Below, one piece after another: positions 8,497 to 16,711 of a DNA stretch of 64,000 nucleotides; positions within the stretch are counted from its first letter, which is position 1, and each line of letters begins with the position of its first letter. The position numbers and the translations under genes are program-made. Origin of the DNA: Vibrio fortis (GTDB taxonomy: Bacteria; Pseudomonadota; Gammaproteobacteria; Enterobacterales; Vibrionaceae); assembly GCF_000695685.1 (NCBI RefSeq), contig NZ_JFFR01000023.1, positions 186,001-250,000 of the forward strand, written 5' to 3'. The notes below the pieces were generated by a model. That model was not told where the DNA came from and made no database searches. It saw nothing but the letters and a program-made list of their open reading frames with translations.

Positions 8497-9405
8497 ATGT
8501 CTCGTCGATTACCCCCATTAAACTCCTTACGAGTGTTTGAAGCTGCGGCTAGACACTTGAGTTTTACGCGTGCTGCAGAAGAGTTGTTTGTTACTCAGGC
8601 TGCGGTGAGTCACCAGATAAAATCATTGGAAGAGTTTCTCTCTTTGAAGCTCTTTCGCCGCAGGAATCGCTCTTTACTGCTTACCGAAGAGGGGCAGAGC
8701 TATTTCTTAGACATTAAAGACATCTTCACATCGCTTGCTGAGGCGACCGATAAGGTGCTTGAGCGCAGTGAGAAAGGTGCATTGACCATCAGCTTGCCAC
8801 CAAGCTTTGCGATTCAATGGTTGGTACCTCGTCTGGCGGACTTTAATCAACAAGAGCCTGATATTGACGTTCGTATCAAAGCGGTAGATATGGATGAGGG
8901 GTCGCTGACAGACGATGTTGACGTTGCGATTTACTATGGGCGAGGTAATTGGCCGGGCCTTCGAGCCGATAAACTTTATCAAGAATATCTGATCCCACTG
9001 TGTGCACCTTCAATTCTATTGGGCAATAAACCATTAGAATCACTAAGTGATTTGGCATGTCATACGCTATTGCATGATACCTCTCGTAAAGATTGGAAAC
9101 AGTTTGCAAAACAAAATGGCATTGATGGGGTTAACGTTAATCACGGTCCTATCTTTAGTCACTCAACCATGGTGTTGCAAGCCGCCGCTCACGGCCAAGG
9201 TATCGCATTAGGCAACAACGTATTAGCGCAGCCTGAAATTGAAGCTGGGCGTCTCATCGCCCCGTTTGATGAAGTGTTAATTAGTAAAAACGCTTTCTAT
9301 GTCGTGTGTCATGACAAACAGGCAGACATGGGACGTATTGCGACGTTCCGTGATTGGATGTTGGCAAAAGCACAAAGTGAACAAGAGGAACTGCTCGATG
9401 AATAA
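8497..9405 (+). CDS. gcvA: LysR-family glycine cleavage regulator GcvA
   Basis: GcvA is the LysR-type regulator of the glycine cleavage genes and of GcvB. The 302-aa protein begins with SRRLPPLNSLRVFEAAARH and the helix-turn-helix SFTRAAEELFVTQAAVSHQI (about residues 23-42), followed by a periplasmic-binding-like effector domain (about 90-295). Its identity rests on that GcvA-specific N terminus and on the divergent gcvB, only 55 bp away. Downstream genes overlap or nearly overlap it, forming gcvA-hydrolase-ygdD-rlmM. Confidence 0.93.
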   Translation: MSRRLPPLNSLRVFEAAARHLSFTRAAEELFVTQAAVSHQIKSLEEFLSLKLFRRRNRSLLLTEEGQSYFLDIKDIFTSLAEATDKVLERSEKGALTISLPPSFAIQWLVPRLADFNQQEPDIDVRIKAVDMDEGSLTDDVDVAIYYGRGNWPGLRADKLYQEYLIPLCAPSILLGNKPLESLSDLACHTLLHDTSRKDWKQFAKQNGIDGVNVNHGPIFSHSTMVLQAAAHGQGIALGNNVLAQPEIEAGRLIAPFDEVLISKNAFYVVCHDKQADMGRIATFRDWMLAKAQSEQEELLDE

Positions 9406-10024
9406 TTGGCTTATCGATGGTGAAGAGCATAGCCAGTACACCTTTGTGTTTGCTCACGGTGCAGGCGCAGGTATGGATCATGAATTCATGCAGTCAGTCG
9501 CTAAGGGACTGGCGTTTAAAGGCATTCGCGTGATTCGATTCAATTTCCCTTACATGATCAAACGTGCTGAAGATGGTAAACGTCGACCGCCAGATCGCGC
9601 GCCTAAGCTATTAGAGGCTTACCAAGAGGTGATTGAGCAAGTCGATGCCCAGACACTGGTTATCGGCGGTAAATCGATGGGTGGGCGTATGGCCAGTCAC
9701 TTGTCTGAGCATGAGAAAGTGTCTGGTGTCGCTTGCTTGGGATTTCCTTTCCATCCGCCGGGTAAACCGGATAAGTATAAAGGTGAGCACCTAGCTGAGC
9801 TGAGTAAAGCGTGCCTTATCCTACAGGGGGAACGCGATACCTTTGGTAAGCGTGAAGAGTTTCCTGCGTTTAATCTCTCTGACTCGGTGTCTGTTGAGTT
9901 TATTCCGGATGGTGACCATAGCTTCAAGCCACGTAAGAGCTCAGGGCATACTGAACAGCAAAACATTGCACTAGCGGTCGAGAAACTGGCTAAGTTCATT
10001 AAAGGAGCCATCGATGAAAAGTAA
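9398..10024 (+). CDS. Alpha/beta hydrolase, Tex30/KANSL3-like family
   Basis: This 208-aa alpha/beta hydrolase has the oxyanion segment FAHGAGAGMDHEFM, a nucleophile elbow with Ser in GGKSMGGRMASHL, a strand LQGERDTFGK that should carry the acidic residue, and the catalytic His in GDHSFKP. This matches the small Tex30-type serine hydrolases; the substrate is unknown. I choose the ATG at 9398 because it overlaps the gcvA stop by 8 nt and begins the conserved fold directly; in-frame starts further upstream would run deep into gcvA. It overlaps ygdD by 11 nt, so translation is probably coupled. Confidence 0.85.
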   Translation: MNNWLIDGEEHSQYTFVFAHGAGAGMDHEFMQSVAKGLAFKGIRVIRFNFPYMIKRAEDGKRRPPDRAPKLLEAYQEVIEQVDAQTLVIGGKSMGGRMASHLSEHEKVSGVACLGFPFHPPGKPDKYKGEHLAELSKACLILQGERDTFGKREEFPAFNLSDSVSVEFIPDGDHSFKPRKSSGHTEQQNIALAVEKLAKFIKGAIDEK

Positions 10025-10412
10025 GGGACTGCTTACCTTTGCAGGCGCATCGGGTGCGACTGCGGTGATGCTTGGGGCATTTGCAGCACACGGGCTTAAA
10101 TCTCAGCTAGCCCCTTATCTATTGGGTGTGTTCGAAACCGGTGTCTTGTATCAGTTCATCCATACCTTTGCGATTGTGGCGTGTGCTATCTTGCTGCGAT
10201 TGAAACTTGGTGCTAAATCACAAAAATATTTTTTCATTGCGGCAATTTGCTTTATCATCGGCATCCTTTGTTTTAGTGGCAGCCTCTATGCGCTGGCGCT
10301 GACAGGAATTAAATGGTTTGGTCCAATAACGCCGTTAGGTGGACTACTATTTATCATTGGTTGGGGAGTCTTCTCCTTCGCTGCTTTGAATATAAAAGAG
10401 GTAACTCAGTGA
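10014..10412 (+). CDS. ygdD: DUF423 membrane protein YgdD
   Basis: This 132-aa inner-membrane protein belongs to the DUF423/YgdD family. Four hydrophobic helices are visible: [20 protein letters not shown], the [14 protein letters not shown] stretch, [20 protein letters not shown] and [15 protein letters not shown]. The AAHGL and TGxxYQxxH patterns are typical of the family, whose function is unknown. The gcvA-ygdD-rlmM order is the E. coli order, here with a hydrolase gene inserted. Its stop codon overlaps the GTG start of rlmM. Confidence 0.92.
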   Translation: MKSKGLLTFAGASGATAVMLGAFAAHGLKSQLAPYLLGVFETGVLYQFIHTFAIVACAILLRLKLGAKSQKYFFIAAICFIIGILCFSGSLYALALTGIKWFGPITPLGGLLFIIGWGVFSFAALNIKEVTQ

Positions 10413-11500
10413 AACACGTACTACTTTATTGTCGCTCTGGTTTTGAAAAAGAATGTGCTGGCGAAATTCAAGACAAAGCAACACAGCTGGAAGTGTTTGG
10501 TTTTCCTCGCTTAAAAAACAATACTGGCTTTGTATTGTTTGAGTGTTATCAAGATGGCGAAGCGGATCGTTTGATCAAAGAAATTGATTTCCAATCGCTG
10601 ATCTTTGCTCGTCAAATGCTAGCAGTAGCCGTTGAAATCAAAGAACTGCCAAAAGGTGATCGCATCTCTCCAATCCTTGATGAGCTGGCAGACAAAGAAG
10701 GTTTCCCACGCTGTGGCGACATTCGCATCGAAACGCCGGACACAAACGAAGCGAAAGAACTACTGAAGTTCTGTCGTAAGTTTACCGTGCCGATGCGTCA
10801 AGCGATGCGTGGCAAAGGCTTGATGACCGCGAAAGATAATCCGAAGAAGCCAGTACTTCATCTGTGTTTCATTGCTCCGGGTCACTGCTTTGTTGGTTAC
10901 TCTTACCCGAGCAACAACTCTCAGTTCTTCATGGGTATCCCACGTCTTAAGTTCCCTGCAGACGCGCCAAGCCGTTCAACGCTAAAACTTGAAGAAGCAT
11001 TCCACGTATTCATTCCACGTGATGAGTGGGATGAGCGCCTTGCTCCGGGTATGTGGGGTGTAGACTTAGGTGCTTGTCCGGGCGGTTGGACTTACCAACT
11101 GGTGAAGCGCTCTATGTTCGTTCACTGTGTTGATAACGGCATGATGGCTGATAGCCTGATGGAAACAGGTCAAATCAAACACCACATGGTAGATGGCTTT
11201 AAATTCGAACCAGACCGTAAGAACGTTACTTGGATCATCTGTGACATGGTTGAGAAGCCTGCTCGTGTTGCACACCTCATGGGTGAGTGGATCATCAAAG
11301 GTTGGGCGAAAGAAGCACTGTTCAACCTCAAGCTGCCGATGAAAGGTCGCTATGATGAGGTTCTACAAGATATCGAGAATCTGAAGCAGTTCCTAATCGA
11401 AAATAAAGTGAAGTTTAAGATGCAGGCGAAGCACTTGTACCATGACCGTGAAGAGATTACGGTACACATTCAGTCGCTTTCAAACATCTCTCCGCACTAA
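10409..11500 (+). CDS. rlmM: 23S rRNA (cytidine-2498 2'-O)-methyltransferase RlmM
   Basis: RlmM methylates the ribose of C2498 in 23S rRNA using S-adenosylmethionine. The 363-aa protein has an N-terminal THUMP domain (about 1-170) and a Rossmann methyltransferase domain opening at [20 protein letters not shown] (SAM motif); the catalytic Lys probably lies in [13 protein letters not shown]. The GTG start at 10409 overlaps the ygdD stop (GTGA) and gives [19 protein letters not shown], matching the E. coli N terminus. Confidence 0.96.
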   Translation: MKHVLLYCRSGFEKECAGEIQDKATQLEVFGFPRLKNNTGFVLFECYQDGEADRLIKEIDFQSLIFARQMLAVAVEIKELPKGDRISPILDELADKEGFPRCGDIRIETPDTNEAKELLKFCRKFTVPMRQAMRGKGLMTAKDNPKKPVLHLCFIAPGHCFVGYSYPSNNSQFFMGIPRLKFPADAPSRSTLKLEEAFHVFIPRDEWDERLAPGMWGVDLGACPGGWTYQLVKRSMFVHCVDNGMMADSLMETGQIKHHMVDGFKFEPDRKNVTWIICDMVEKPARVAHLMGEWIIKGWAKEALFNLKLPMKGRYDEVLQDIENLKQFLIENKVKFKMQAKHLYHDREEITVHIQSLSNISPH

Positions 11501-11516
11501 GCGAAACGATGACGTT

Positions 11517-11543
11517 AAACGCTCCTATTTAGGAGCGTTTTTT
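11517..11543 (+). terminator. Terminator after rlmM
   Basis: The stem AAACGCTCCTA / TAGGAGCGTTT is followed by Ts and ends the gcvA-rlmM operon. Confidence 0.85.
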
Positions 11544-11600
11544 GTTTATCGACCATCACTTAGGACAATCGAATTAGTTACGGATGACGATAATTTGTGC

Positions 11601-12362
11601 CTACTCTGGTGTTGGCCACATCTCCCATAGCATTGCCTCCATTGAGTTTTCAACGTCGTCACTGGTATTGGCAAAGAAGTCTAAGTTGGTGCGCTCCTCT
11701 ACGTCATCAATGGTCGTGACAAAGTTGACAAGTTCACTACCGGATACATCTCGGTGAGGCACGATAAATGCGATGGCATCGTTGTAATATGGGTCCAAGA
11801 TAACTTTGTAAAATGCACTTGGGATGACAACACCATCTCCAATAGAGGCTTCATTGCCTTCGTATATAGGACCCGTCACGACATACAATTCTTGGTACTC
11901 GTTCGCGAGATCTCTTACATGCTCCTCTAATAATCGCCAACCGACACGGTTAAAGCCAGGAAGTTGTGGAGACATGTTGCTTAACAAGAAGCTCTCTTGC
12001 ATTGATTGTTGGCTGAAATCCATCGCTGCGGACGGCGCAAGATGTCCACGATCGTACCCTGATTTGGAATAGTCACTTAATATGGATTGTGCATACTCGG
12101 GTAGCTCAGCATCAGCCTTGAAGTTATTACTGCGCTTGAATTGCGCATTCACGCTTTCTTTGGTGACATGATACGCCACCCAATCAGCATTCTTGGTTTG
12201 ATAGTTGTAGCCGACTGCATATCCTGTCCGGCACAGCACTTGATCGCTGTTGTTAGAGGGCATGCCTTTAACAAGGTGTTCTCCACATGTTTCCGATGCG
12301 GAACTAAAAGGGGCGACATGCAGCAAGAGGGTAGTGAGTGAAATTAGTAGTATTTTTTTCAT
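11601..12362 (-). CDS. Secreted DNA/RNA non-specific endonuclease (NUC1 family)
   Basis: This 253-aa protein has a Sec signal peptide (MKKILLISLTTLLLHVAPFSSA) and a beta-beta-alpha-metal nuclease domain of the Serratia nuclease / EndA type. The hallmark motif is YDRGHLAPSAAM, whose His is the general base; LLSNMSPQLPGFNRVGWRLLE contains the metal-binding Asn. Probable role: extracellular or periplasmic degradation of DNA and RNA for nutrients or during DNA traffic. It is transcribed alone. The sequence alone does not separate periplasmic from secreted. Confidence 0.92.
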   Translation of the reverse strand: MKKILLISLTTLLLHVAPFSSASETCGEHLVKGMPSNNSDQVLCRTGYAVGYNYQTKNADWVAYHVTKESVNAQFKRSNNFKADAELPEYAQSILSDYSKSGYDRGHLAPSAAMDFSQQSMQESFLLSNMSPQLPGFNRVGWRLLEEHVRDLANEYQELYVVTGPIYEGNEASIGDGVVIPSAFYKVILDPYYNDAIAFIVPHRDVSGSELVNFVTTIDDVEERTNLDFFANTSDDVENSMEAMLWEMWPTPE

Positions 12363-12523
12363 TGTGTTTCTCCTTATTGGAGCAATGAAAATAAATACTT
12401 ATATCAACAAGACTGTGATGGCGGTTAAAAGTTAATCAGCACTTGGTAAGGTATTGATTAACTTTATTAAAAGCTTGTGAATGTAAAGGAGAACACAACA
12501 GGATTGATTAACATGCAATGAGG

Positions 12524-13300
12524 TTAATCAGCGCTGTTATTGAAGCGGATATCTTGAAGGTTGAACCCTAATTCGATGTCGGTTTTCAACGCGGAAACCT
12601 GCTTACATACACGTGCAGACTTAATGTGTTCATCGAACTTCTTGCGATATTTTTTCGGCAGGTCTTCAGCTAGGTAGGCTGCTTCAATATCTGGGTAGCT
12701 GGTTAAGATCTCTTTGGCTGCCTTAGGCCCAACACCAGGAATTCCCGGTACTTGACTAGAGCTCACGCCGGTTAAGCCCCAGTAATCTGCAAGCTGGCTC
12801 GGTTTAACCCCGAACTCAGCCTCGATAAAGGGAGTGTCTAACCAACGGTGTTGGAAATAATCGCGAATTTGTAGAGTGGGAGAGAGCAGCTGACAGTAGC
12901 CTTTATCGGTTGAGATAATGGTTACTGTTTGACCGCGGTCTGCTACTTTCTTGGCAAGCGTTGCGACCAAATCATCCGCTTCGTCCCCATCGGATAACAG
13001 AGAGTCGATACCTAGATCCCACCAAGCTTGTTGAATGGCATCTAATCCTGCCATTAATGGCTCAGGCATTGGTTTACGGTTCTCTTTGTAGCTCGGTAGA
13101 ATCTCTGCGCGCCAGCCACGATCTTGTAGGTGGTGATCAAACACCGCAATGATATGACTTGGTTTCGACTCTTTGATGATGTTATTTAGCGTTCGCGTAG
13201 TCGTGGTGATAGTTCTTGTTATATCGCTTGGATCCGGCTGTGCAGAGTGAACGCGACGGATGAGGTTAAGGGCATCGATAATAACAAGATGGATAGACAT
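12524..13300 (-). CDS. xni: Flap endonuclease Xni (ExoIX)
   Basis: Xni is a 5'-nuclease / flap endonuclease homologue related to the N-terminal domain of Pol I. The 258-aa protein carries the acidic metal-binding clusters VIIDALNLIRRVH, DGDEADDLVATLA and STDKGYCQLL, then an H3TH region GLTGVSSSQVPGIPGVGPKAAKEIL. The start at 13300 (MSIHLVIIDALNLIRR) matches the E. coli start; an upstream in-frame ATG at 13321 would add seven unconserved residues. It sits downstream of ppnN, with a terminator between. Confidence 0.94.
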   Translation of the reverse strand: MSIHLVIIDALNLIRRVHSAQPDPSDITRTITTTTRTLNNIIKESKPSHIIAVFDHHLQDRGWRAEILPSYKENRKPMPEPLMAGLDAIQQAWWDLGIDSLLSDGDEADDLVATLAKKVADRGQTVTIISTDKGYCQLLSPTLQIRDYFQHRWLDTPFIEAEFGVKPSQLADYWGLTGVSSSQVPGIPGVGPKAAKEILTSYPDIEAAYLAEDLPKKYRKKFDEHIKSARVCKQVSALKTDIELGFNLQDIRFNNSAD

Positions 13301-13327
13301 AAGTTTCCAATAACTAAGCAATAAATA

Positions 13328-13351
13328 AAGGGGCGGATGAACTCGCCCCTT
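13328..13351 (-). terminator. Terminator between ppnN and xni
   Basis: The stem AAGGGGCG / CGCCCCTT, read on the minus strand and followed by TATTTATT, lies 47 nt after the ppnN stop. Confidence 0.7.
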
Positions 13352-13397
13352 ATAGTAACGTATCGCTTAAGCAGTTGAAATGCTCTGTGCAGAATGG

Positions 13398-14765
13398 TCA
13401 GTCGTTGTTTTGTGCAATCTTATAACACGGTACGTAATCGGTGCCGCCCGGCAACTTCATACGATGCTGCTCTACAAAGTCGTTGAGCAGTCTATCCATT
13501 TTCGCCATTAGCGCTTTATCGCCATCAATGATGAATGGGCCGTGTTTTTCAATCTCTAGAATGCCTTCTGCTTTGACGTTACCCGCCACAATGCCTGAGA
13601 AGGCTTTACGTAGATTTGCCGCTAAGTTTTCTGCCTTCTGATCCATGTGCAGATCGAGTGCCGCCATAGACTCATGAGTTGGGTCAAATGGCAGTTGGAA
13701 CTCAGGCTCAATATGCAGTGACCAGTTATAGCTGTACGCATCTCCGGTCTCTTTACGGTGTGAACGCACTGCTGGCATCGCTTGCTTCATGATTTTCGCC
13801 GCTTTAGCAGGATCATCAATCACGATCTCATAGTGTTTCTGAGCTTCTTCACCCAGTGTCTCACCGATAAAGCGATCGATTGAGCGGAAATACTCTTCAC
13901 TCTCTTTCGAACCCGTTAGTACAATCGGCATTGGCTGATCGGCATTGTTAGGGTGCATCATGATACCTAGGATATAGAGCAGCTCTTCTGCTGTACCCGG
14001 ACCACCAGGGAAGATGATGATGCCATGTGCCATACGAACAAAGGCTTCGAGACGCTTCTCGATGTCCGGCATGATCACTAACTCATTTACAATTGGGTTT
14101 GGCGGCTCAGCAGCAATGATCGACGGCTCGGTTAAGCCAAGGTAACGGTGCTCAGTGTAACGCTGCTTAGCATGACCAATGGCCGCACCTTTCATTGGGC
14201 CTTCCATCGCACCGGGACCACAACCAGTACAGATATTGAGTTCACGCAGGCCAAGCTCGTTGCCCACTTCGCGAGTGTACTGATACTCGCTGGCATTGAT
14301 GGAGTGACCGCCCCAGCAAACAACCAAGTTGGGTTCAATGCCCGGCGTTAATGCGCCTGCGTTTCTTAAGATACCAAATACCAAGTTGGTGATATGGGTG
14401 GCATTGGTCAGGTTGAGCCTTTGGTTATCGGCAAGGTGCATGTTGACGTACACAATGTCACGCAACACTGAGAATAGATGTTCTTGAATACCCTTGATGA
14501 TCTCACCATCAACAAAGGCGTGCTCAGGCGGATTGTGCAGTTCGAGCTTAATGCCGCGCTCACGCCTTACCACCTCAACATCGAAAGAGAGGTATTTATC
14601 CAGCAGCTCTTTTGAGTTGTCGGTGTGGCTGCCAGAGTTAAGTACCGCTAGGGTACAGTTACGATACAGTTGGTATAGATCACTGGATGCGGTTTTCTTA
14701 AGGCGCTCAACTTCAAGTTGAGAGAGTAAATCCATGCTACCGGCAGGACTGATATGAGTGATCAT
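13398..14765 (-). CDS. ppnN: Pyrimidine/purine nucleotide 5'-monophosphate nucleosidase PpnN (YgdH)
   Basis: PpnN cleaves nucleoside monophosphates to free base and ribose 5-phosphate and is controlled by (p)ppGpp in E. coli. The 455-aa protein has a YgdH-specific N-terminal domain, then a LOG/lysine-decarboxylase-like Rossmann core with [16 protein letters not shown] and the signature [14 protein letters not shown] start at 14765 ([20 protein letters not shown]), which matches the E. coli N terminus and has a strong AAGGAGG 6 nt upstream; an upstream in-frame ATG at 14819 lacks this support. Confidence 0.95.
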   Translation of the reverse strand: MITHISPAGSMDLLSQLEVERLKKTASSDLYQLYRNCTLAVLNSGSHTDNSKELLDKYLSFDVEVVRRERGIKLELHNPPEHAFVDGEIIKGIQEHLFSVLRDIVYVNMHLADNQRLNLTNATHITNLVFGILRNAGALTPGIEPNLVVCWGGHSINASEYQYTREVGNELGLRELNICTGCGPGAMEGPMKGAAIGHAKQRYTEHRYLGLTEPSIIAAEPPNPIVNELVIMPDIEKRLEAFVRMAHGIIIFPGGPGTAEELLYILGIMMHPNNADQPMPIVLTGSKESEEYFRSIDRFIGETLGEEAQKHYEIVIDDPAKAAKIMKQAMPAVRSHRKETGDAYSYNWSLHIEPEFQLPFDPTHESMAALDLHMDQKAENLAANLRKAFSGIVAGNVKAEGILEIEKHGPFIIDGDKALMAKMDRLLNDFVEQHRMKLPGGTDYVPCYKIAQNND

Positions 14766-15027
14766 AGTGCCTCCTTGTTGAATAAGAGTTGGGGAGACAA
14801 GATGCGACGTCACCCTCAAACTCGGGAGTAGTGAAGCAAGGTATACAAAGCCAGAGGGCGTTTGATGATAATCACGTTATTCTATGCCTTGCTAAATGGT
14901 CTTGGCACAGGCTTGATCGCCAGAAAGGCTTGTTAAGCAAATGTTAACCATTAGCTTAGCAAACATTTTCCTATTTGGTATGTGATAAGTATTTGAAAAA
15001 GAGAAATAATTTCTCAGAGAGAGGCAG

Positions 15028-16593
15028 TTATTGCCAAACGAGCTGGTTAGTACCGCGCTGTTTTGCCTTAGTTAGGATGCGATTTAGGCGCTCAAGCACC
15101 TCTTCAGGCGTATCTGATTGGCTGAATTGAGTACTTGCCGCACATAGAGTGATGGTAATCTGCTGATCACGGAACTTAAACGGCAGTCGGCTCACTTGTG
15201 TCTGAATGCTCTGAATCACTTGATGGCAGTATTCATCGTTCTGCTCTGGTAGCAGGAGAATAAACTCTTCACCTGAGAAACGCGCCACAGTGTCAGTCTT
15301 AGACAGCTCTTTGGTCATGGTGCGAGCGATGATCTTCAGAGCTTTATCACCCGCGGTGTAACCGAAGCTATCGTTGATGGCTTTAAAGTTATCGATATCA
15401 AGCAGAACCACACGCAGCGAGTGCTGAGCACGAATCCAACGACGATACTCTAACTCGAGACGGTCGGTAAACGCGGTGCGGTTGTAGACCTTAGTCAGTG
15501 GGTCAAGCAACATACGTTGCGCCTGATCTTCAAGGCGACGACGGTAGTCTTGAGTCACTTCGTATAGGGAGTCAAGTTGGGTCTTGCCATAACTCATACG
15601 ATCGATCAGAGCCTGCTCTTTTTGCTCGGCGTGGCTAAGCCTTTCAGAGAGCGATGCGATCTCATTCAACAGTGGGGTGATAGACTGTTTAAGCACTTGA
15701 ATATCTGTAGCTTGTTCGACAGATTGCTGGCTCTTGCCTACTAGATTGCCGAGCTCGTTGTTAAGGCTTTGACGGTGTTCAAAGTAGGTTTGGCTTTGGT
15801 CACTGTTTTGGTCGGCTGTTTTAATGCTTGCTGAGAGAGAAGCATTCAGTTGTTCAATGAACTGCTCTGACTTTTTACGCTCTAGATTAGTCCCTTCTAT
15901 CACCAACTTTAACACTTGTAGTGTCAGTTCAAACAGGTTTTCAGTCGTAACACCTAGGAGCAGCTTGGCACGAATATCAATTAACAAGTCACCAGATTCA
16001 CCCTCAAAATCGAGTTCAGTGATCAGGTGTTGCAGTTCCGTTGAAAGATCGGAGAGTACAGCTTGTTCTGGGGAGTTATCGGTGTCAGAAAAATGAGAAC
16101 GGGAATTAGTCGCCATGATTTTCACTGCGCGTTCGTAGATGCTGAGCAGTTTCATTGCATGGTCGATTTTCTGACTGCCATTGCCTTCAGAAAAACTCAG
16201 TAGATTACGCAGGTCGCGTTTAATCTGAGCCGGTAGGCCCGTCACGCGCTGCAGAGTTTCACCACTGTGCTTGATGCTTTGGTCTAAATATCCGTTCTGT
16301 TTTTCCATAGCCACCGTTTTTTGTTTTAGCATGCGCTCCAAAACAGCCAACTTCGGAATCATTGAGCTGACATCTTTCTGTTTTTGCAGCGCTTCCCTAA
16401 GGGCGATTAAATTTTCATCAAGGTGGTCATTGGTGCCGACACAAGCATCGCTTAAAGATGTGACAATACGTTTAAGGACCTTTTGTTCACGTATGAACTT
16501 GAACGAGGTGTCTCTCTGATTCAGACGCGCCTGATCTAACTGAGTTTTCAGTTGATGCAGCTGAGCCTGTATGTCTTGTTCGAGAATGCCCAT
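15028..16593 (-). CDS. Diguanylate cyclase with long coiled-coil N-terminal region (GGDEF)
   Basis: The 521-aa cytoplasmic protein synthesises c-di-GMP. Residues 1 to about 340 are helical with heptad-like coiled-coil segments, no membrane helix and no recognised sensor, resembling the DGCcoil type. The C-terminal cyclase domain has DPLTKVYNRTAFTDRLE, LLDIDNFKAINDSFGYTAGD and an active-site SGEEF, an accepted active variant of GGEEF. The RxxD inhibitory site is absent (KTDT instead), so product inhibition is probably missing. The neighbouring TPR protein on the same strand carries a degenerate version of the domain. Confidence 0.92.
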   Translation of the reverse strand: MGILEQDIQAQLHQLKTQLDQARLNQRDTSFKFIREQKVLKRIVTSLSDACVGTNDHLDENLIALREALQKQKDVSSMIPKLAVLERMLKQKTVAMEKQNGYLDQSIKHSGETLQRVTGLPAQIKRDLRNLLSFSEGNGSQKIDHAMKLLSIYERAVKIMATNSRSHFSDTDNSPEQAVLSDLSTELQHLITELDFEGESGDLLIDIRAKLLLGVTTENLFELTLQVLKLVIEGTNLERKKSEQFIEQLNASLSASIKTADQNSDQSQTYFEHRQSLNNELGNLVGKSQQSVEQATDIQVLKQSITPLLNEIASLSERLSHAEQKEQALIDRMSYGKTQLDSLYEVTQDYRRRLEDQAQRMLLDPLTKVYNRTAFTDRLELEYRRWIRAQHSLRVVLLDIDNFKAINDSFGYTAGDKALKIIARTMTKELSKTDTVARFSGEEFILLLPEQNDEYCHQVIQSIQTQVSRLPFKFRDQQITITLCAASTQFSQSDTPEEVLERLNRILTKAKQRGTNQLVWQ

Positions 16594-16711
16594 AGGTCAA
16601 TAAATTAGTGCCACGTAGATCGATTACGATCGCTTTGATGAAATGCCAATCTATCGATAATAACAAAACTAAAAATAAGGTCACTGTTTCGAACGATTAA
16701 CCGCTCGCAAA

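Noticed and set aside
12430..12532. Repeated GTTAATCA / TGATTAAC motifs between the nuclease and xni genes
   Set aside because: Four short copies in inverted and direct orientation occur, but the region is AT-rich and the spacing irregular; no convincing operator or hairpin results.
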